Source of the DNA: Melieria omissa
Lineage: Eukaryota > Arthropoda > Insecta > Diptera > Ulidiidae
Reading direction: 5' to 3'
Length of the DNA: 64,000 bases
NCBI GenBank assembly: GCA_963971225.1
Contig: CAXARI010000001.1
Location: forward strand, 316,001 to 380,000
The translations under genes were made by a program, and so were the position numbers. Of the stretch, positions 1-16,065 are shown piece by piece. Each line of letters opens with the position of its first letter. Position 1 is the stretch's first letter. The notes beneath the pieces were generated by a model. That model was not told the origin of the DNA. It saw nothing but the letters and a program-made list of their open reading frames with translations, and did not search any database.

Positions 1-3118
<3,118 letters not shown>

Positions 3119-3119
<1 letters not shown>

Positions 3120-3136
3120 GGCGCCCGAGCAGGGAC
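3119..3136 (+). promoter_or_regulatory. Primer-binding site, tRNA-Lys type
   Basis: TGGCGCCCGAGCAGGGAC directly follows (and shares one base with) the LTR end. It matches the general form of lysine-tRNA primer sites with a 3' CCA complement (TGG). The identical 18-mer is at the equivalent place in elements B (28811-28828) and C (63621-63638). Confidence 0.85.
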
Positions 3137-4436
3137 CCGCGCAAAAATGCGGGTCGACGCGTGAAGGACTCAGGGCGAAGCAACCGCTTCGAAAAATAAC
3201 AGTAAGTTTAAAATAGGAAAACGTAAAAGAAAGCAAGATAAAGAAATACGTCTTCATCCTGCGATTCCTACGGGATCCTCCAGGATATAACAAATAACAA
3301 AAGTGCTGCGACCCCGAAGCCCCTCAGCCTTTCATAAAAATTATTTGGGAACTGCCAGCGATTCACCACCTTCGGGGGGACCCTCCTGTGCAGTAAAAAA
3401 TAAAAAGTGTACGACGGTTCGCCAACTCCAGGGAATACTCCCGTACACTTGGCATATCCCCAAATATAAATTTATCAAAACCGGCGATCCAAATGCTTGG
3501 ATCTTCCGGTAACATAACACTGTGAAGAAAAAGTCCTAAGTTCCTAACGCCAACGAATTGTAAAGGATCGGCCTTATCCCACCTCACACCTTGTGCGTTC
3601 GCTTAAAAGTCGGAGTATATCCTCTGGACAAGTCGAGCGCCGAACGGTGATGAGCGGATAGGTGGAAGACACCGTGCCTTAGTAGGTCGGCTGCAATTAT
3701 AAACGCGGTCGACTAAAAAGGATAACACGGACTTCCCAGGCCGGCCCGTAGTCGGTGTGAAGCCAGTCGCTCCTTAGTAGGTTGCCCGCAATCAGATTGC
3801 GGACGACTAAAACGGATAAAGTGACCCTTCCGCGACTAAAATTGTCAAAAGCCGTTCCCTTCAGAACACGGTGAAACGAAGTTTAAAGGCAGACGCCGTT
3901 GAGCGCGAGCCGCCGTTAACGTAAGATCACGGTACACATAAATAAAAACCGCTTCCTTACTTCCAGATAAACGGAGAATAAGCATCGAACGAAAGGTGCC
4001 AGAGGATTGTGGATTGTGGAAAATAAAACAAACAAAAAAACAAAATTGTGTTAATGATTTAAAAGTGCCAGAAAACAAAAATTGATAGGAAAAGTGCCAG
4101 AAAATAAGGAAAAAAGTTGCTAATATATAAATAATAAGAAGTGTCAAGCAATTTTTCCTTGGTGAAAAAGAGAAATCATAAGAATTCATAAGAATTCCTT
4201 GGTAGTCCAAAGAAAAATAAAAAAAAGAGATAAATATAAGTAAAAAGATAAATGGTAAAAAAATTCTAAAATTGTAAAAATTTTTTGTTTTTTAAATTGT
4301 AAAAAAAAAAAAAAGAAGGAAGAAAATAAGAAGTGTGAAAGTGCCACCCGAAAGGTTCGAAAGGTGCTGAAAGGAAGGAGTACGAGAACATATAGAGGTG
4401 AGTCCTTGAACTGTTTGGTGTATTTGATTGGTGAAA
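3137..4436 (+). other. Untranslated leader of errantivirus A
   Basis: A 1.3-kb non-coding leader. It contains a duplicated module (3677-3725 and 3772-3819), each starting CCTTAGTAGGT and ending in ACTAAAA(A/C)GGATAA. In the second copy the centre is an inverted repeat (CCGCAAT/ATTGCGG, 3786-3802). The module recurs once in the leader of B near 28650-28710 and in C, so it may be a packaging or translation signal (inference). The last third is A-rich. Short ORFs here have no recognisable similarity. Confidence 0.7.
4396..4403 (+). promoter_or_regulatory. Candidate splice donor for env mRNA (AG|GTGAGT)
   Basis: A consensus donor AG|GTGAGT lies about 35 nt before the gag ATG. Element B has CAG|GTGAGT at the equivalent place, and C has GG|GTGAGT. 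Errantiviruses make Env from a spliced RNA, so conservation of position supports use. A possible acceptor is ATTACAG at 9391-9397, about 47 nt before env, but it lacks a clear pyrimidine tract. Confidence 0.5.
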
Positions 4437-5633
4437 ATGGATTCCTTAGCGCAATCAGTGACTGAATTAACTGGTTCAGTGAATGCCCTACTGGGCCAGT
4501 TGAGAGCGGCCGAAAGCCGTATCCGGCAACTCGAACAATCGTTCGCCCCAACCGCGGGAACGCCCGGGGAGGAACCGTTGCGTGGTCCTTCATCGGAGAG
4601 TGACTTGAGGGAAATCGAAAGACTGCCAGATTCAGTGAAGGAACTGCAGACTTTCGAGGGGAACCCGGCGCAATATGTGTCCTGGGTCCACTGTGTGGAA
4701 GGAATTTTGGGGGACTATAAAATAGTTAGGGGAAAACCTTTGTACAGGGCGATCCTTAAAAGCATTAGAGGAAAAATTAGGGGTAGTGCCGACACGGCAC
4801 TCGTTTCTTATAATATTTTCGATGACGATTGGCCGGCTATTAAAAAATGTCTCTCGCTGCATTATGCTGACAAGAGAGACATTAGGACTTTAGAACACCA
4901 ACTAGGTCGACTCACACAAGGGGGAACGAAACTGGATGTATTTTACGCGAACGTAAATCACCAGTTCTCGCTAATAATAAATAAACTAAAAACAGAGGAC
5001 TACTCTCCTGAGACATTGAATGCATTGGTAGAAACATATAGAAACAGGGCCTTAGACGTTTTCATCAGAGGATTAGACGGTGATCTGTCAAAAATGATCA
5101 TCGTGCAGAAGCCCAGTACTCTGCCCGAAGCCTACACAGCATGTCTCGACATACAAAATTTAAACTTTCGTGGTCACTCTATACATAACACGAATGTGCG
5201 TAATTCCATAACAGTGCCCATCAACCACTTAAACCATAGGGACAATCCCCCTCCTCTAATACCTAGGAGGTTCAACAATTTCACGCCAGGCGGGGGAAGT
5301 GGAAGATTCAATCCAGGAGCGCGAAGCTATTCCAAGGACAATCGGTACGTCTACACGAAAAATAACGCGCCAGGTCCTGCTGTGAAGATGGAAGTAGATC
5401 CCTCAACTCAAACGCGAATGACCAGCTACTCGCAAAAACCGCAACAGCAATTCCCCTCTAAAAGAAGTATTGGCTCAGACAATTTTCCTCAAAAACAACA
5501 ACGAATTTTCAATATTGAAACGGCTGAAGAAAGTCGGGGAGAACTCGATGGGGGAACCCGTGAAGGGCCAGAGATGAGCGAAAAGGACCAAAAAAATTTT
5601 ACGAGAGGAGCCTATCCAGCGTTCCTTATATAG
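4437..5633 (+). CDS. gag: Gag polyprotein of errantivirus A
   Basis: A 398-codon ORF starting at the ATG at 4437; TTG/GTG codons upstream are not needed. The N-terminus is a predicted short coiled coil (SVTELTGSVNALLGQLRAAE...). A capsid-like core follows, with FEGNPAQYVSWVHCVE and a helical segment (LETYRNRALDVFIRGLDGDL region) strongly conserved with Gag of element B. The C-terminus is basic and Gly/Asn/Arg rich and has no CCHC zinc knuckle, as is usual in errantiviruses. It forms the particle and binds the RNA. It ends in a 70-nt overlap with the pol frame that contains slippery sequences. Confidence 0.92.
   Translation: MDSLAQSVTELTGSVNALLGQLRAAESRIRQLEQSFAPTAGTPGEEPLRGPSSESDLREIERLPDSVKELQTFEGNPAQYVSWVHCVEGILGDYKIVRGKPLYRAILKSIRGKIRGSADTALVSYNIFDDDWPAIKKCLSLHYADKRDIRTLEHQLGRLTQGGTKLDVFYANVNHQFSLIINKLKTEDYSPETLNALVETYRNRALDVFIRGLDGDLSKMIIVQKPSTLPEAYTACLDIQNLNFRGHSIHNTNVRNSITVPINHLNHRDNPPPLIPRRFNNFTPGGGSGRFNPGARSYSKDNRYVYTKNNAPGPAVKMEVDPSTQTRMTSYSQKPQQQFPSKRSIGSDNFPQKQQRIFNIETAEESRGELDGGTREGPEMSEKDQKNFTRGAYPAFLI
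5591..5600 (+). promoter_or_regulatory. Probable -1 frameshift site, gag to pol (element A)
   Basis: In the gag frame the bases read A AAA AAT TTT, giving two overlapping X XXY YYZ heptamers (5591-5597 and 5594-5600). The pol frame is -1 relative to gag and opens at 5564, so both lie inside the 5564-5633 overlap, about 35 nt before the gag stop. Confidence 0.6.
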
Positions 5634-5956
5634 AATACGTTAACAGCGAAGGCTCAGTGCTGAAATTCCTTGTGGATACCGGAGCCAATAAAAATTTTAT
5701 TAGACCATTTCTTTCAAAAACCACCACTAAACTTGAGAAACCTTTTTCCGTTCAATCTGCCGGAGGCGGTATCCCGATCTCCGAGGAGGTGAAGGGAAGA
5801 TTTTTCCACCAACTAGGGAACAATACTCTGATGACTTTTTACGTCCTGCCAGGACTCAAATCTTTTGACGGAATTATCGGCGACGATAGCTTGAAGGAGC
5901 TAGAAGCCGTGATTGACAGAAAACAAAATTTACTGATATTAAAACCAAACATTAAA

Positions 5957-5980
5957 ATTCCACTACTAGATTCCACTACT
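5957..5980 (+). repeat. 13-bp tandem duplication that breaks pol
   Basis: ATTCCACTACT occurs at 5957-5967 and again at 5970-5980, a 13-bp period. Thirteen is 1 mod 3, exactly the offset between the protease frame and the downstream RT frame. The RT frame is closed by TAG at 5967-5969, inside the duplicated motif. It is the simplest explanation for the pol break and could be a mutation or an assembly error. Confidence 0.75.
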
Positions 5981-8864
5981 CGAGAATCGTCTATCAAGAA
6001 ATGCAAAGGAAAAGTTGCACCGGATAATTGAAGAACACAACTCCCTTTTCGGGCCAATAAGTAATAGGGAAATTGTAGGCACGACAGTTAGGGCCGAAAT
6101 TAAAACTACCACGGACGAACCTATCTACACGAAGAGTTATCCATATCCCGCATGTATGAGGGCCGAGGTGGAACGACAAGTACAGGAACTCCTGGATGAA
6201 GGCATCATCCAACCATCAAAAAGCCCGTACAACTCTCCTGTTTGGGTGGTGCCGAAAAAGCCGAAGCCAAACGGAGAGAAACAGTACCGAATGGTAATCG
6301 ATTTCAAGCGATTGAACGCTGTTACCATTCCTGATACGTACCCTATCCCGGACATCAACTCTACTCTCGCCAGCTTGAGCAAGGCCAAATTTTTCACGAC
6401 TCTGGATCTGACTTCTGGTTTCCACCAAATACCCATGAAACCATCGGACGTTCCCAAGACAGCATTTTCCACTATGAATGGGAAATACGAGTTCCTTCGA
6501 CTACCCTTCGGCCTGAGAAACGCGCCCGCGATATTTCAAAGAATGATTGATGACGTGCTTAAGGAATTTATTGGCAAAATTTGTTACGTATACATTGATG
6601 ACATCATTGTATACGGCACAGACGAGGACGATCATATCAAAAATACAGAAGCAATCTTCTCTAGACTCAGCGAAGCTAATCTGAAGGTAAATCTCGACAA
6701 GACCCATTTTATGAGGGATGAGGTTGAGTTCCTTGGCTATGTTGTTACTGCCAACGGCATCAGAGCTGACGAAAAAAAGGTAGCCGCGATTCAAAACATT
6801 CCTCCGCCGGAAAATCTTAAAGAGTTGAAGAGCTTCCTTGGGATGACTTCTTATTATAGGAAGTTCATCCGCGATTACGCGAAGATAGCTAAACCCTTAA
6901 CGAACCTAACTAGGGGTGAGAATGCACAGGGTAAAGCAAATGCTTCCAAACGCATTCCAATCACACTCGACGCGGAGGCTCTGGGAGCTTTCAATGAGTT
7001 AAAAAGGTCGTTAGTTTCATCTGACCTATTAGCATTTCCAGACTTTGAGAAACCATTTAACCTAACGACCGATGCGTCCGATTACGCAATAGGAGCGGTT
7101 CTGTCCCAGGGGGAAAATGGGAAGGACAAACCCATCTCGTATATATCACGATCGCTAAACAAAACCGAAGAAAACTACGCGACCAACGAAAAGGAGATGC
7201 TTGCGATTGTGTGGGCCCTGGACAACCTGCGATCCTACCTCTACGGTGCGAAGAAAATCCGTATCTACACGGACCACCAACCTCTGACTTTCGCACTAGG
7301 AAACAGGAATCACAACGCTAAATTGAAAAGGTGGAAGGCGAGGATCGAAGAGTACAACCACGAATTAATTTACACTCCAGGTAAATCGAATGTAGTGGCC
7401 GACGCTCTTTCTCGACTCAAAACAAGTTTATACCTTCTCACGAACTCCGAAACCGATACTGCCAGTGAGGGTAATCCTGAAACCGATACTGCCAGTGAGG
7501 GTAATCCTGAAACCGACACCGCTAGCGAGGGCAACACCGAAACTATAACGGCAAGCGAAGCCAACACTACAGGCGCGACCGCCCACAGCGCCGATCGTGA
7601 CGCAACCGACTTAATTCCCCACGTGGAAGTTCCACTGAACGTCTTTAGGAACCAAATTGTGTTTAGGTCGGGCAGGGAACTGCATTGCTTAGAGAACCCA
7701 CATCCAGGCTACACTCGTCACTATGTAACCATAACCGAAATAAATGAAGAAAACCTAGTTGACATACTAAAAAGATTACTTAATCCAGGAGTGATCAATG
7801 GCATAAAAATGCCCGAATCCCGGCTACAACTCTTACAGGACGTTTTTTCGCGACATTTTTCGAAATACAAGATAAGAATCACACAAAGGTTGGTGGAAGA
7901 TGTAGCGAATGAAGAAAGGAAGTGCCGAGTGATAGAAGAAGCACACCGCAGAGCACATAGAGGCCCTCGCGAAAATACACAACAAATTTTAGAAAAGTAC
8001 TATTTCCCGCGTATGACTAGTCTGGTTAAACAGTATACGTCCGGATGTCAGACTTGCAAATTACAAAAATACGACCGTCATCCGCCTAAACCTAAATACC
8101 AAGTCACCCCAACACCATCATACCCTTGCGAAATCCTTCACATAGACATTTTTGAAATAGAAAGGGAAAAGTTTCTGAGCTGCGTGGACAAATTTTCCAA
8201 ATTTGCTAAGCTTTTCCATATTAGAAATAGATCAAGTGTACACCTACGTGAGAAATTGGCCAAGGTCATACACTTTTTCACTGCCCCAAAAATTATAGTA
8301 ACAGACAACGAGCGAGGCTTTCTAAGCCCAACCGTGTCAAACTTTATCACGTCGCTCGGTATCGAGCTATACAAAACACCAGTCCAAAAAAGCGAGGTTA
8401 ACGGCCAAGTCGAGAGATTACACTCGACGTTGTTGGAAATTTACCGATGTCAGAGAACTGAGCTTCAACAGTACAGGGTAAAAGAATTACTGTATATAGC
8501 AGTAGACCGCTATAACAACTCTGTGCACTCCATTACTAAAAAAAAACCGAGTGACATATTTTTTAACAGAACATCTAGAATAAATTATCAGAATTTGACA
8601 AACTTCAGGGACACAGTCTATGACAATATTAAGGCCCAAATAGAAAATAACCAGGAAATTAGGAACCTAAGATCAAATAGGAACAGGCAGGAACCAAAGA
8701 AATTTGACATAGGTGGGAAAGTGTTCGTTGCTGACAAGCAAATCAAAGGAAAACACAAAAAACGCTATAAACAAGAGGTTGTAGCCCGCGACAACAAAGT
8801 AACAGTAATTACCAGATCAGGCAAAAGGATCCATAAAAGCCACATCAAGAACACTAGACAGTAA
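5970..8864 (+). CDS. pol: Pol: reverse transcriptase, RNase H and integrase (element A)
   Basis: A long open frame without an own ATG (codons before TTG 6015 are also pol-like). RT: FKRLNAVTIPDTYPIPDI, LDLTSGFHQI, LPFGLRNAPAIFQR and catalytic YVYIDDIIVYG near 6590-6610. RNase H: LTTDASDYAIGA, NEKEMLAIVWAL, IYTDHQPL and ADALSRL. A linker of four 10-residue ETDTASEGNP-like repeats follows. Integrase: HHCC zinc domain (H-x3-H at about 7941, CQTCK at about 8049) and catalytic Asp near 8145, Asp 8304 and Glu 8412, giving D,D(35)E. A C-terminal basic GPY/F-like domain ends the protein. It copies RNA to DNA and inserts it in the nucleus. RT to integrase is intact; only the link to protease is broken. 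Confidence 0.93.
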   Translation: MPLLENRLSRNAKEKLHRIIEEHNSLFGPISNREIVGTTVRAEIKTTTDEPIYTKSYPYPACMRAEVERQVQELLDEGIIQPSKSPYNSPVWVVPKKPKPNGEKQYRMVIDFKRLNAVTIPDTYPIPDINSTLASLSKAKFFTTLDLTSGFHQIPMKPSDVPKTAFSTMNGKYEFLRLPFGLRNAPAIFQRMIDDVLKEFIGKICYVYIDDIIVYGTDEDDHIKNTEAIFSRLSEANLKVNLDKTHFMRDEVEFLGYVVTANGIRADEKKVAAIQNIPPPENLKELKSFLGMTSYYRKFIRDYAKIAKPLTNLTRGENAQGKANASKRIPITLDAEALGAFNELKRSLVSSDLLAFPDFEKPFNLTTDASDYAIGAVLSQGENGKDKPISYISRSLNKTEENYATNEKEMLAIVWALDNLRSYLYGAKKIRIYTDHQPLTFALGNRNHNAKLKRWKARIEEYNHELIYTPGKSNVVADALSRLKTSLYLLTNSETDTASEGNPETDTASEGNPETDTASEGNTETITASEANTTGATAHSADRDATDLIPHVEVPLNVFRNQIVFRSGRELHCLENPHPGYTRHYVTITEINEENLVDILKRLLNPGVINGIKMPESRLQLLQDVFSRHFSKYKIRITQRLVEDVANEERKCRVIEEAHRRAHRGPRENTQQILEKYYFPRMTSLVKQYTSGCQTCKLQKYDRHPPKPKYQVTPTPSYPCEILHIDIFEIEREKFLSCVDKFSKFAKLFHIRNRSSVHLREKLAKVIHFFTAPKIIVTDNERGFLSPTVSNFITSLGIELYKTPVQKSEVNGQVERLHSTLLEIYRCQRTELQQYRVKELLYIAVDRYNNSVHSITKKKPSDIFFNRTSRINYQNLTNFRDTVYDNIKAQIENNQEIRNLRSNRNRQEPKKFDIGGKVFVADKQIKGKHKKRYKQEVVARDNKVTVITRSGKRIHKSHIKNTRQ
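7449..7568 (+). repeat. 30-bp in-frame tandem repeat in pol linker
   Basis: Four 30-bp units coding ETDTASEGNP-like decapeptides between RNase H and integrase; the first two are identical and the last two diverged. Element B has a related but differently arrayed TDTASEG linker (19633-19805). Confidence 0.9.
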
Positions 8865-9202
8865 GGATTCAGAAGAATTTTTAAAGAGGAAATTATGAAC
8901 AGCAAAAAAGAGCATAAATAAGATTTTATGAATAAGATTTTATGAAAAAAAAGCAATAAATAAAAAAAGAAAAACCAATGCGGAATATATACAGGAAATT
9001 TAAATAGAATGGTGATGGGAATAGGAAATAAAAAAATAAAAAAAAAAATAATAAAAAAATTTTTTTGTAAAAAATATAAAAAATATGTGGCACACAAAGG
9101 CTTCATGTCTTAATGGCTTCAAAGATAAAAGGAAAAATAAAATAGTATAAAACTGGTAGATTTAAGATATGTATATATAGAATATGGGGAAGCGGTATAA
9201 AA

Positions 9203-9238
<36 letters not shown>

Positions 9239-9443
9239 AAATAAAAAAATAAATAAAAAATTTTTCAACAAAAATAAAACAAAACAAATAAAAAAGAATA
9301 GAGAATTACAAAAACATTTTAAGAAAAATGGCACAAAAAATATGTATATGTAAAACATACGGCACCCTTTAAATTGTATGAATAAATATAATTACAGGCA
9401 CACATATACACAAGAAAATTTAAGACATAAAAAATAGGTAAAA
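8865..9443 (+). other. Pol-env spacer of errantivirus A
   Basis: A very A-rich non-coding stretch including a long poly-A run near 9200-9236. The only candidate signal seen is a possible splice acceptor (ATTACAG, 9391-9397). The same spacer, with small length changes in the homopolymers, is present in element C (54411-55000). Confidence 0.6.
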
Positions 9444-10928
9444 ATGCACCTTAGATCGACATTCCACTTCATCATCACGGTAGTAATAATCTCCGGGACA
9501 ATTGCACTTAACATCTTTAAGTACGACTCCCCTCTGGTGGTCATCCAACACAGCGACGGATGGATAGTGAATGGGCACTTCAAGCTGGTGCATGCTCTTG
9601 ACATCGGCTTCTTCGATGCAGCTTTAAGGAAGCTCGAAATAGCCAAGCCAACCATGAGGGACGATTTATCGAAATCTCTGGTCGATTACTACCTCAAGCA
9701 GACGAGGCTACGCCTTAATGAATTACTGAGTGACGGCAACAGGATGAAACGCTCCATAACCTGGATCGGAGCGGCATGGAAGTGGGTCGCGGGCTCACCA
9801 GACGCTACTGACTGGGATGAAATCCTCCAAAAGCAAAATGAGATGGTATCAAACAACAACAACCAATACCTGATCAACAAAAAAATCTTCAACGTAACAG
9901 AGGAGGCAATCAGGAAGGTCAATGATGTCATGGCCCACATAAACACTATCGGCAAGGACATTAACTCAGAAAGATCCGACACGTTAATGTCGCACAAGGT
10001 CCTGGTGCTCAAAGAACAGATATCCGAAATCATCAGGGCTTCACAAATGGCCAAGGCAGGTATTGTCAACACCAACCTCTTAGATCAAGCAGAAATAGAT
10101 CGAGTAATCTGTGAAGAAGACGGACTACCTTACCGAAATCTAGTAGAGGCGCTTCAGTACGCGAAACCCTCTATCTACTCGAACGGAACTCTGCTCCTCT
10201 ACGTGCTCGCCGTACCGAAAGTGAAGAAAACCCGTTATAGTCTAATGTTGGTCAGAGCCTCAACGGCGAAGGGGAAACGAGTAGATCTGCAGTACAAAAA
10301 AATGCTGATGAGCAACGACGAAACCTATGGTCTCACCGGCGATTGCTACTCATCGAACAACTCCACGATTTGTGAGGCGAGTTCCCTGGTAAAGTTGCCT
10401 GAAAACGAATGCATACCAAGACTGCTGAAAGGCGGCAATGCGAAGTGCCGTTTCGAACCAGACAACCAAGTGACCGTGGAGCTAGTTGACTACGATACGA
10501 TATTCCTTTCCAACTTCGAAGGGATCATTCGAAGCGACAACCAGCTACGAAAACTAAACGGGACCTTCCTTGTGCAACTGAATAACGAGACAGTGTGGAT
10601 TGGAAACCAAACGTTCTCCAGCAAAACGACTAGGACGCTGCAAGCAGTACCACCCGTTCTAACAAACGTTACAGAGATAGGTTTGAAACTGAATATGAAA
10701 TATATCCACGAGTTAGGGCTGGCAAACATAAGCCGCCTCCGCAAGCTTGGCCGAACCCTCCATACCTCGACGACCATAGATGCCATCCTGATCCTTGCCC
10801 TAGCAGCCATTTGCTACATCATATGGAGAAAGGTGACAATTCGCGTCAGAATCCCCGAAGTGCACAAGCCTACCACCCTAGAACATGGCTCCATTCAGCC
10901 TCACACGATCTGCGGGACGCAGATTTTT

Positions 10929-10939
10929 GAAGGGGGAAG
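10929..10939 (+). promoter_or_regulatory. Polypurine tract of errantivirus A
   Basis: GAAGGGGGAAG abuts the 3' LTR start and would prime plus-strand DNA. It also lies inside the env coding frame (EGGR). The same tract precedes the LTR of element C. Confidence 0.85.
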
Positions 10940-11505
<566 letters not shown>

Positions 11506-11583
11506 TCAGGTGTACAACTTTGCGTCCGCCGTTTTTTTTCCCAAAATTAAAAGCTTTATTGCGAAAAAGTGCTTACAGATGTA

Positions 11584-12119
11584 TTATTCAAAGTATTGTC
11601 CGTCGCTAGCGACAACTTTCTCCCATCTTTCCGGCAATTTTCGGCTCCCGGCTCGAAAAAAGGAGTCCTCTTTTGACGCTATCCATGAAGCAATCCATTT
11701 TTCCAATTCTTCGAAGGATTGAAAATGTTGATCTGCCAGGCCGTGTGCCATCGAACGGAATAGGTGGAAGTCAGAAGGGGCGACATCTGGGGAATACGGC
11801 GGGTGGGGCAAGACTTCCCATTTCAGCGTTTCCAGGTACTTTTTGACCACTTTTGCGACGTGAGGCCGAGCATTGTCGTGTTGGAGGATGACTTTGTCAT
11901 GTCGAAATCACCATTTTTAAAACGTTGAAACCACTCCCGACACGTTCTTTCACTCAGAGCAGCATCACCGTAAGTTTCTGAGAGCATTCGATGCGCTTCA
12001 GCTGCATTTTTTTTTTCGAATTGTAACACAAAAGTAAAACGTCCCGCAAATGGCGAGAATTGGGCACATAAACGGACATTTTCGAGCGTGAATAATACGA
12101 AAACAAGAACAACTGTCAC
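11584..12119 (-). pseudogene. Mariner transposase remnant (copy 1)
   Basis: Two overlapping frames. The N-terminal one (to about 11900) has the DNA-binding HTH region with NAAEAHRMLSETYGDAALSE and CREWFQRFKNGDFD. The C-terminal one has the second catalytic motif HDNARPH and the third YSPDVAPSDFHLF, ending LPERWEKVVASDGQYFE. About 535 bp remain of a gene that is normally about 1 kb. The middle, including the first catalytic Asp region, is deleted and the two parts are out of frame, so the protein cannot transpose DNA. Confidence 0.9.
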
Positions 12120-12182
12120 TGAAACGGCGATGACAATTCGTTAGGCACTGTCCACACTCACTTTAAAGGCATTACCATCTAT

Positions 12183-13081
12183 TAGGGATTGCAATCCCGG
12201 ACAGGTTTTACAATCCCGGGATTTTCGGGACTGAAAATCACAATCCCGGGATCCCGGGATTTTTTTCGGGATTGAATATATTACTTTAAGGAACTAGTTC
12301 AGACTTTTTTTCAATCAAATAAATTATATCTATGTATTAAATACAATTCTGTGTACTGAATTTAAAACTAAGAACAAAATATTTATGACAAATAACTTGA
12401 AAACGCATTTAATTGCCAAATCACCTGGCTAACCTGCTAAAAAAGGCATCTCTCTGGTTCAATACAAGTACATCAAATCGTATTATGTGTAAATCTTCAA
12501 GTTTTAAGTGAAACTAGGTGTGAGTAATAACTATCAATAATTTAAGTTTCGCTATAGTTTTAATTCACAAATGCTGATGGTTTTATATTAGCTTTTTCTT
12601 TCTTTATCCTCTTATTTACACCATTTTTCTTGCGTATTGTGAATGTGACAAGTCACATAGTGTAAAGAAGAATTAAACTTGCATGTTTTTAGAAAATTCT
12701 GGTTGTTTACTTTTTTGAATGGATTCATTTCTGGGAGCGTAAGCTTGTTTGCACTTCTGATTTTGATTACTGGCAAATCTGTACTGGAAAAGTACCAAAA
12801 CAGAGCTAGTTTGTACAAATTTGTAAAAAGTCGTTCTACACAAACAGAGCTATTGTTGCATTAACATTTATTCAAACGTCACAGGCAATGGGCAATTTAT
12901 TTTTTGTGTTAAATAAGAAGGGTTAAATTTTTTGAAATCAACGTTACAAAAGCAAAAAGTAAGCTTTTTGTTTTTGTTTCGATCCCGGGATGGGATTTTG
13001 TCAATCCCGGGATTTTTCGGGACTGAAATTGCCCGGGATCCCGGGATTACGGGATTCGCGATCCCGGGATTGCAATCCCTA
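12183..13081. mobile_element. hAT-type MITE nested in mariner 1
   Basis: 899 bp bounded by the inverted repeat TAGGGATTGCAATCCCGG and flanked by the 8-bp duplication CCATCTAT (12175-12182 and 13082-13089). TAGGG-type ends with 8-bp duplications are hAT features. Both ends carry several copies of the palindrome ATCCCGGGAT as subterminal repeats, the usual transposase-binding layout. No transposase is encoded, so it is non-autonomous. The AT-rich interior contains nothing else recognisable. Confidence 0.88.
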
Positions 13082-13157
13082 CCATCTATGTATTTCAACC
13101 AGCCTCAGCCGGTACAGCCACCTATCGAAAAACGGCGGAAGCATAGTTGTACACCTG

Positions 13158-16054
<2,897 letters not shown>

Positions 16055-16065
16055 GCCCCCCCTTC
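16055..16065 (-). promoter_or_regulatory. Polypurine tract of errantivirus B
   Basis: In element orientation GAAGGGGGGGC directly precedes the 3' LTR and lies within the env reading frame (EGGA). Confidence 0.8.

Larger units (their letters stand above)
5564..6031 (+). pseudogene. pol: Pol N-terminal part: aspartic protease (frame-broken from RT)
   Basis: Entered by -1 frameshift from gag; the frame is open from 5564 and has no ATG. The retropepsin active site is at FLVDTGANKNFI (about 5667-5702), with a flap-like region and a second conserved block GLKSFDGIIGDDSLKEL. Protease matures Gag and Pol. The frame ends at 6031, whereas in element B protease and RT share one frame. The shift comes from a tandem duplication at 5957-5980, after which the RT frame is used. 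Confidence 0.85.

Noticed and set aside
3303..3587. Leader ORFs of errantivirus A and C (69-74 codons)
   Set aside because: Conserved only because the leaders are copies; both strands are open and there is no recognisable domain.
12612..12864. Small ORFs inside the hAT MITE on both strands
   Set aside because: About 60-70 codons, AT-rich, no domain, and present in both copies only through duplication.
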